Assembly (NCBI GenBank): GCA_009936675.1
Contig: JAACDY010000169.1
Location: forward strand, 1 to 21,055
Source of the DNA: Bacteroidota bacterium
Lineage (GTDB): Bacteria > Bacteroidota > Bacteroidia > Flavobacteriales > Flavobacteriaceae
Length of the DNA stretch: 21,055 nt
Direction of reading: 5' to 3'
In this document: positions 15,946 through 21,055 of the stretch, piece by piece
Layout: each line of letters starts with the position of its first letter
How positions within the stretch are numbered: the first letter of the stretch is position 1
Position numbers and translations under genes: made by a program
The notes under the pieces: generated by a model
Told to the model about the DNA's origin: nothing
Seen by the model: only the letters and a program-made list of their open reading frames with translations
Databases searched by the model: none

Positions 15946-17646
15946 ATGAGTAATAGAGAACGGTTTAATTTTAAATTTTATGAATGGGAAAAGAAATTCC
16001 ACGATCGTCCTTTTCTGAGACAACCATTTGGTGATCAATGGGAGGAATATACTTGGGCCGAGGTAGGTCAAATGGCAAGAAAACTAGCTGCGGGACTCAA
16101 GTCATTGGGTCTTAGGGATGATGCCCACATCGGATTGATCTCAAAAAATTGTAGAGAATGGATCATTGCCGACTTGGCCATCATGATGGCGGGCTATGTC
16201 TCTGTTCCTTTTTTCCCCTCTCTTAAGGGTGAAGAGTTGAAATATTTACTGGATTTCGGTGATGTTGATCTCCTATTTGTGGGGAAAATTGAGACTTGGG
16301 ACAGCATAGCAGGTCATATCCCTGAGGACTTTCCCATGATCAGATTTCCTCACTACAAGGGTTGCACTGCCGTGGATAGAGGTGATGAATGGTTCGATTT
16401 TATCAATCAGCACCAACCTCTTAAAGAACCACATATTCCAAAACTTTCCGATTTGTGGACCATTATATTTACCTCGGGGACTACTGGTAATCCCAAGGGA
16501 GTAAAATTGTCTTATTTGACTCTGGATTCAACAAAAATCATTACCGAACAAGTCAATCCGCTAAAAGTTGATTTTTCAGGGAATAATGATTTTATCTCCT
16601 ATCTTCCTCTCAATCATATTGTTGAGCGAGTAGTGGTAGAGCACATATGTATGCGTTTTGGCGGATCGCTTTCTTTTGTTGAATCCATAGACAGTTTTGC
16701 CAAAAATTTAAAAGACATTCAACCACATGTGTTTTTTGCCGCACCCAGAATATGGACCAAATTCCAATTGGGGATTTTGGCAAAAGTGCCCCAAAAAAAA
16801 TTAGACCTACTACTCAAAATCCCTTTGGTTTCCCTTTTGATCAAAAAGAAGCTAAAAAAGAACCTAGGATTGACCCGTGCCAGATCGACTGTTTCTGGCT
16901 CTGCACCCATACCGGTTAGTCAGATCGAATGGTTTAGAAAAATTGGGATTTATATCACCAACGGTTACGGTATGACTGAAAATTGCGCTATTTGTACCCA
17001 AGTAGATGGGATAGATTTTGCAAAATCAGATTCAGTGGGGAAACCTCAGTGTGATGTAGAGGTCAAGATAGATCCGCATACTCAGGAGGTTCTCATGCGA
17101 GGCCCTTATGTTATGGATGGATATTACAAAAACGAAAAAATGACAAAAGCCACTCTTGTAGATGGTTGGCTCCATACGGGAGATAAAGGCTATTTGGATG
17201 AGGACAATTATTTGTATATCACAGGAAGGGTTGTCGATAGTTTTAAAACCTCTAAAGGAAAATTCATCGAGCCTCTTAGCCTAGAAAATTATTTTGGTAC
17301 CCTCAAAGAATTGGAAGAAGTTTGTATTACAGGTTTGGGATTACCCCAACCCATTGCATTGGCTCAATTATCAGAAATAGGCAAAGCCCTGCCCAAAGAA
17401 GAACTCATTGGTTTTTTGGAAGAAAAATTGGCAGAGATTAATTCCGACTTGGAGAACTATAAAAAAATCTCTACTCTAATTTTGGTAAAGGAACAATGGA
17501 CAGAGCAAAATAAGATATTGGGGCCCACTTTAAAGATCAAAAGGGGGAATGTTGAAGAAATGTATTCCAACAAATATCAAGGGTGGCACGAAGACTCTAG
17601 AACTGTTTTATTCGAAAAGTATTATATTTGCCCTAAACCAGACTAA
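15946..17646 (+). CDS. Long-chain acyl-CoA synthetase (AMP-forming, FadD15-like)
   Basis: Member of the ANL adenylate-forming superfamily; activates a fatty acid with ATP to acyl-AMP and then the CoA thioester. 566 residues. The signature P-loop FTSGTTGNPKG (175-185), the LPLNHIVER block (220-228), SGSAPIP (317-323), the YGMTEN motif (341-346), GWLHTGDKGYLD (407-418) and the GR.VDSFKTSKGKFIEP hinge/A8 region (427-443) are all intact. LGPTLKIKRG near the C-terminus carries the candidate catalytic lysine. The pattern fits the short bacterial FACS group (FadD15/Faa-like) and not the E. coli FadD type. Chain-length preference cannot be read from sequence. The partner acyltransferase gene lies head to head upstream. 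No terminator was seen after the stop. Confidence 0.93.
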   Translation: MSNRERFNFKFYEWEKKFHDRPFLRQPFGDQWEEYTWAEVGQMARKLAAGLKSLGLRDDAHIGLISKNCREWIIADLAIMMAGYVSVPFFPSLKGEELKYLLDFGDVDLLFVGKIETWDSIAGHIPEDFPMIRFPHYKGCTAVDRGDEWFDFINQHQPLKEPHIPKLSDLWTIIFTSGTTGNPKGVKLSYLTLDSTKIITEQVNPLKVDFSGNNDFISYLPLNHIVERVVVEHICMRFGGSLSFVESIDSFAKNLKDIQPHVFFAAPRIWTKFQLGILAKVPQKKLDLLLKIPLVSLLIKKKLKKNLGLTRARSTVSGSAPIPVSQIEWFRKIGIYITNGYGMTENCAICTQVDGIDFAKSDSVGKPQCDVEVKIDPHTQEVLMRGPYVMDGYYKNEKMTKATLVDGWLHTGDKGYLDEDNYLYITGRVVDSFKTSKGKFIEPLSLENYFGTLKELEEVCITGLGLPQPIALAQLSEIGKALPKEELIGFLEEKLAEINSDLENYKKISTLILVKEQWTEQNKILGPTLKIKRGNVEEMYSNKYQGWHEDSRTVLFEKYYICPKPD

Positions 17647-17736
17647 AAACCATATAAACTATTAATTCTATTGCTTTATCGACTGCGTTAAGCTTAAAAT
17701 TATTTTACATTATATTAAAATCAAAACAATTATTTA

Positions 17737-20631
17737 ATGAAAACAAAAACGCTATTTAAAAGAGTAATTTTAATGAGTGCTATGCTCTTATTGAATATTA
17801 TTCACGCTCAGACAACGATCAATGGTTCTGTTGTCGACGAAGAAACAAATCAGCCGCTTCCTGGAGTAAACATTGTTGTGAAAGGCACTTACACCGGAGT
17901 TTCAGCGGATTTTGATGGTAATTTTTCCATCACCACAGAAGAAGAATTCCCCATTACTTTGGAGGTAAGTTATTTGGGTTTTGGAACCAAAACAATTGAA
18001 GTAACTTCAGCAGATGCCGCTTTGAATATTTCGCTGGCTCCAGGGAGTGATGCTTTGGATGAAATTGTTATTTCAGCGTCTAGAACTCCTGAGAGGATTT
18101 TTGAATCTCCAGTACCTGTTGAAAAGTATAGTCTTAAAAAGATTGAGGCCTCAACTTCTGCAGACTTTTTCAATGGACTAGGAAACTTAAGATCGGTAAA
18201 CATGACTGAGTCAGGTTTGGTCTTCAATCAAGTAAGTATTAGAGGGTTTTCGGATGTTTACATGGAAGGTCTTGTTACGCTTGTAGACGGTATGAATAAT
18301 CAAGCACCAGTATTTGGATTTGCATTTGGCAATATGATTGGACTTCATCAATTGGATGTTCAGAGTGTAGAATTACTTCCCGGCGCCTCTTCAGCCCTTT
18401 ATGGAGCTGATGCATATAAAGGGACAATATTTATAAATAGTAAAAATCCATTTGACCATGAAGGCATCAGCGCGATGTACAGAACTGGTGTTACAGAACA
18501 AGATGTTGCGGGCTCTAATAGCTTTACCGATATCGGTGTAAGACTGGCAAAAAAATTATCTGATAAATGGGCAATAAAGGCCACTATAGCCCACAAAGCA
18601 GGAACTGACTGGACACCAGGTGATTATAGGCATTACAATGCAGACCGAAGCATTAATACAAACGAAAATTACAAGACTCAGTTTTCAAATTATGATGGTG
18701 TAAATACCGAAGGTGAGCTTACCTTTGGAACATCTCTTATATTTGACCAATTGGCTGATCTTGCCGGAAATCCAGCTATAGCAGGATTTACAGACCTTTC
18801 ACCAAATTATTTTGATCCAATTACTTCACCAGGTTATAAAATCTCTGACTTGTATGGGACTGATACCTACAATACTAAAGGTAATTTTGCAATCCATTAT
18901 CGTCCTGATAGTGTAACCGAAATTAGTTTACAATCCCTTATTGGAACTGGTAAGGCCATGTTGCCTACTGGAGGGATGATGTATAATTTAGACGAAGTTG
19001 TTGTTCAACAGCATAAGCTTGACTACAAAAGAGGTGGATTAAAGGCTAGAGTTTATTATACACACGAAGATGCTGGTGATACAGTAGCAGGTGCCTTAAT
19101 GGGTTCTGCTGTAGTTAACGCTATGCCAGGGGGTCTTTTGGATGGTTATGGGCTTCCTTATCTTCAGACTTATCTTGGGACTCTAGCAGCTTCAAAAGGT
19201 TATCCCGCTGGATTAGCGGGTATTGGTGCCCTACTCGGTGATATTCAAAATCATATTGTAGGAACTGCTATGATGGGAGGAGATACTTCTTCTTTGGCAT
19301 TTAATGACCTTTTCGGAGGCTCCACTGCCTTTGCTCATAATAACGCAAGAGCCGTGGCAGATCCATTAATACTTCAGCCCGGAACAGCTGCATTTGATAA
19401 TGCTGTTGCCGCCGCTACCCGTTCTACTGCAGACAACCTTCTTGAAGGTTCAAGAATTTATGACATATCAAAAGTTTATAACTACGAAGTGGATTATGAT
19501 TTCGGGGATAAGTTTAGTTTTGGGAATTTATTTGTTGGTGCTCAATTTAAAAACTTTGATTTAGATTGCACACTCTACAACACAGATGTTGATGGTCCAA
19601 TTAAATACTACCAATTCGGGGCTTATGCTCAATTAAAAACTGATTTATTTGACGAATTTATTTCTTTAACTACCTCCATGAGGTATGATAAAGTTGAGCT
19701 CTTAGACGAGGGGAATGTAACACCCAAGCTGGCTTTATTGTTTAATTTATCAGAAAACAATAACTTAAGAGTGTCTGCACAGCAAGGATTTAGAAATCCA
19801 ACCAACCAAGACATGTTCATAGGATACAATACCGGATCAGCTGTCATTCTAGGTGGAACTCAATCTAATATTGATAGGTTCAGTAAAACAGTATTACTAG
19901 AAAATGGAGATCCCTACACCTTCACAGGTAATTATGTAATTGACAATGCTGTAGAAATTGGAACCTTGGCTGATGCTACCAATGGACTCGGGAATGTTAA
20001 AGCGGAGGTTGTAACTTCTTATGAAGTTGGTTATCGATACAATTCTCCAAAATTTACTTTAGATATCAGCGCTTATATGAGTAATTACAAAGATAAAATT
20101 GCAGGTAAATTTGTATATGTTCCAGTTACATCAGCAGCCTTTAGTACCCCTGAAGCTGCAGTAGGAGCAGATAGTTATTATACGTTCCAAGTTGATTCAA
20201 ACTTTAATGATGAATTTCAAACCTCTGGGGTAAATATTGAGACAACTTTTGCCATTAGTAATAACCTTAGCGGAAACCTGATCTATGAATACAATAAAAC
20301 GGATCATGTGGCTAAGCCAACAGACGCTTATGTTATTTCTTGGAATACTCCAGAGAACAGATTAAAAGCTGGGCTAAACTATTCTTCCGGTAAATTATCT
20401 GTGGGGGCTAATGCAAGATATAACTCAGAGTATTTTTATCAGTCTTCTTATGTTAACGGGACTATAGAAGCCAATACAGTGATTGATGCAAAACTTTCAT
20501 ATGATCTGCCCTCATTGAAATCTATTCTAGAGATTGGAGGAAATAATATTGGAGGAGATAATTATGTATCCGTTCCTGGAGCCGGACTTATTGGTTCTAT
20601 TTATTATGCTGGCCTTCGTATAAATTTGTAG
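17737..20631 (+). CDS. TonB-dependent receptor with carboxypeptidase-regulatory-like domain, substrate unknown
   Basis: Outer-membrane transporter of 964 residues. Signal peptide MKTKTLFKRV then a hydrophobic core ending in IIHA, cleavage before Gln25. The carboxypeptidase-regulatory-like domain is at about 27-100 (GSVVDEETNQPLPGVNIVVKG, 30-50). The plug at about 108-240 includes DEIVISASRTPERI (108-121), VSIRGFSDVYMEG (167-179), TLVDGMNN (181-188) and VELLPGASSALYGADAYKGT (211-230); the barrel follows. A loop rich in Gly and Ala (about 449-568) interrupts the barrel. No SusD-like lipoprotein follows, so it is not a SusCD glycan pair. The DEIVISASR plug start is shared with siderophore/vitamin-type receptors, but the substrate is not predictable from sequence. 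It stands alone and ends at an intrinsic terminator. Confidence 0.92.
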   Translation: MKTKTLFKRVILMSAMLLLNIIHAQTTINGSVVDEETNQPLPGVNIVVKGTYTGVSADFDGNFSITTEEEFPITLEVSYLGFGTKTIEVTSADAALNISLAPGSDALDEIVISASRTPERIFESPVPVEKYSLKKIEASTSADFFNGLGNLRSVNMTESGLVFNQVSIRGFSDVYMEGLVTLVDGMNNQAPVFGFAFGNMIGLHQLDVQSVELLPGASSALYGADAYKGTIFINSKNPFDHEGISAMYRTGVTEQDVAGSNSFTDIGVRLAKKLSDKWAIKATIAHKAGTDWTPGDYRHYNADRSINTNENYKTQFSNYDGVNTEGELTFGTSLIFDQLADLAGNPAIAGFTDLSPNYFDPITSPGYKISDLYGTDTYNTKGNFAIHYRPDSVTEISLQSLIGTGKAMLPTGGMMYNLDEVVVQQHKLDYKRGGLKARVYYTHEDAGDTVAGALMGSAVVNAMPGGLLDGYGLPYLQTYLGTLAASKGYPAGLAGIGALLGDIQNHIVGTAMMGGDTSSLAFNDLFGGSTAFAHNNARAVADPLILQPGTAAFDNAVAAATRSTADNLLEGSRIYDISKVYNYEVDYDFGDKFSFGNLFVGAQFKNFDLDCTLYNTDVDGPIKYYQFGAYAQLKTDLFDEFISLTTSMRYDKVELLDEGNVTPKLALLFNLSENNNLRVSAQQGFRNPTNQDMFIGYNTGSAVILGGTQSNIDRFSKTVLLENGDPYTFTGNYVIDNAVEIGTLADATNGLGNVKAEVVTSYEVGYRYNSPKFTLDISAYMSNYKDKIAGKFVYVPVTSAAFSTPEAAVGADSYYTFQVDSNFNDEFQTSGVNIETTFAISNNLSGNLIYEYNKTDHVAKPTDAYVISWNTPENRLKAGLNYSSGKLSVGANARYNSEYFYQSSYVNGTIEANTVIDAKLSYDLPSLKSILEIGGNNIGGDNYVSVPGAGLIGSIYYAGLRINL

Positions 20632-20650
20632 ATTAAAAATTCATAAATAA

Positions 20651-20678
20651 AAAGAGCCCAACTGGGCTCTTTTTTTTT
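20651..20678 (+). terminator. Intrinsic terminator after the second TonB receptor gene
   Basis: Perfect nine-base arms AAAGAGCCC and GGGCTCTTT with a four-base AACT loop (20651-20672), followed by an uninterrupted T-run to 20678. It lies 20 bases after the stop codon. The arms' A/T ends make it able to work in both directions, though no minus-strand gene approaches it. Confidence 0.93.
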
Positions 20679-20777
20679 GCATTAATTCTAATAAATTAAA
20701 ACGGAAAAACAGTCAGTCAAGCTTTAGAAAGAACGCAATCAATCCAGACTTTCATTTCGTTTTCAACAGTGTTTTAT

Positions 20778-20796
20778 AAAATCTTTAAAAGATTTT
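20778..20796. repeat. AT-rich perfect inverted repeat in the atpD leader region
   Basis: AAAATCTTT (20778-20786), a single A, then AAAGATTTT (20788-20796), a perfect nine-base palindrome followed by C and a run of six Ts. It has only two G/C pairs per hairpin, so it is a weak hairpin at best. It could be a second terminator, a protein-binding palindrome, or chance in AT-rich DNA. It lies about 55 bases upstream of the likely atpD -7 element. Confidence 0.35.
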
Positions 20797-20849
20797 CTTT
20801 TTTCAATTTATAAGTAGTAATCAGATGCTCGAAATAATATGGTATACAC

Positions 20850-20857
20850 TATATTTG
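20850..20857 (+). promoter_or_regulatory. Bacteroidota-type -7 promoter element for atpD
   Basis: TATATTTG matches the TAnnTTTG consensus exactly, and it continues with CAC. It is 31 bases upstream of the atpD ATG, giving a leader of roughly 25 bases. No clear TTTG-type -33 element is present about 19 bases upstream, so the -7 match and its position carry the call. Confidence 0.65.
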
Positions 20858-20888
20858 CACACGAAAATTTAATTAAAATATTACCTCA

Positions 20889-21055
20889 ATGGCACAATCA
20901 ATCGGCACCGTTTCACAAATCATTGGTCCTGTAGTAGATGTAACATTTTCTGGAGAAGACAATGCGCTTCCCAAAATATATGACTCCCTTGTAATTTCAA
21001 AGGAGGATGGTACCCAATTGGTGCTTGAAGTCCAATCTCATATTGGAGAGAATAC
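20889..21055 (+). CDS. atpD: ATP synthase F1 subunit beta, N-terminal part (partial)
   Basis: The ATG at 20889 opens a frame reading MAQSIGTVSQIIGPVVDVTF, then an acidic SGEDNALPKIYDSL and LVLEVQSHIGENT to the window edge, 55 complete codons. This is the N-terminal beta-barrel domain of the F1 beta subunit, with the near-invariant G.V.QIIGPVVDV.F pattern. The catalytic P-loop would lie beyond the edge. In Bacteroidota atpD is often placed with atpC away from the main atp operon; here no other atp gene precedes it, and it has its own promoter candidate. No Shine-Dalgarno precedes the start, as is usual in this phylum. Confidence 0.97.
   Translation, partial: MAQSIGTVSQIIGPVVDVTFSGEDNALPKIYDSLVISKEDGTQLVLEVQSHIGEN

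Noticed and set aside
17737..20631. SusC/SusD polysaccharide-utilisation pair
   Set aside because: The receptor is followed by an intrinsic terminator and atpD. No SusD lipoprotein or glycoside hydrolase is present on either side.

Overview
This is a 21-kb chromosomal window from a member of the Bacteroidota, most likely a marine or free-living Flavobacteriales relative. The evidence is threefold. There are two TonB-dependent receptors with N-terminal carboxypeptidase-regulatory-like domains and a DUF4270 lipoprotein. Shine-Dalgarno sequences are nearly absent, and several promoters look like the Bacteroidota -7 element (TAnnTTTG). The gene order panC-panD-(LPG synthase-like membrane protein)-radA, divergent from a short glycogen-synthase-like gene and a DUF4270 gene, is the kind found in flavobacteria. 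The content is mostly housekeeping plus outer-membrane transport. I see no integrase, transposase, phage gene, CRISPR array, tRNA or rRNA, and no obvious defence island.

Layout. From 11785 down to 1, nine genes lie on the minus strand. They are panC, panD, a YbhN/LPG-synthase-TM-like membrane protein, radA, gdhA, recO, a heme/hemoglobin-type TonB receptor, ileS and the 5' part of a TraR/DksA-type gene. Spacings are short and two junctions overlap: recO/TonB receptor by 17 bp and ileS/dksA-like by 8 bp. From 11888 to 14527, on the plus strand, a 268-residue glycogen-synthase-like protein is followed 3 bp later by a DUF4270 lipoprotein with a calcium-binding-type Asp-rich insertion. At 14690-17646 a membrane-anchored acyltransferase (minus) is divergent from a long-chain acyl-CoA synthetase (plus), a plausible lipid-metabolism pair. 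At 17737-20631 there is a monocistronic TonB receptor followed by a clear intrinsic terminator. At 20889 the ATP synthase beta subunit gene (atpD) begins behind a good Bacteroidota-type promoter and runs off the window. No gene-free stretch exceeds 300 bases; the longest are 20632-20888, 15728-15945 and 14528-14689.

How the genes relate. PanC and PanD supply pantothenate for coenzyme A, which the acyl-CoA synthetase further along would consume. RadA and RecO are recombinational repair proteins. GdhA assimilates ammonium. The two receptors are TonB/ExbBD-dependent importers with no SusD partner in the window.

The most noteworthy signal is in ileS. It encodes a eukaryotic-like (type 2) isoleucyl-tRNA synthetase whose class I HIGH signature is permuted to GIHH, a state linked to very strong mupirocin resistance. 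The second is the standalone GT5-like protein, which lacks both the KTGGL loop and the C-terminal half of a glycogen synthase. I did not find a clearly new multi-gene system and do not claim one.
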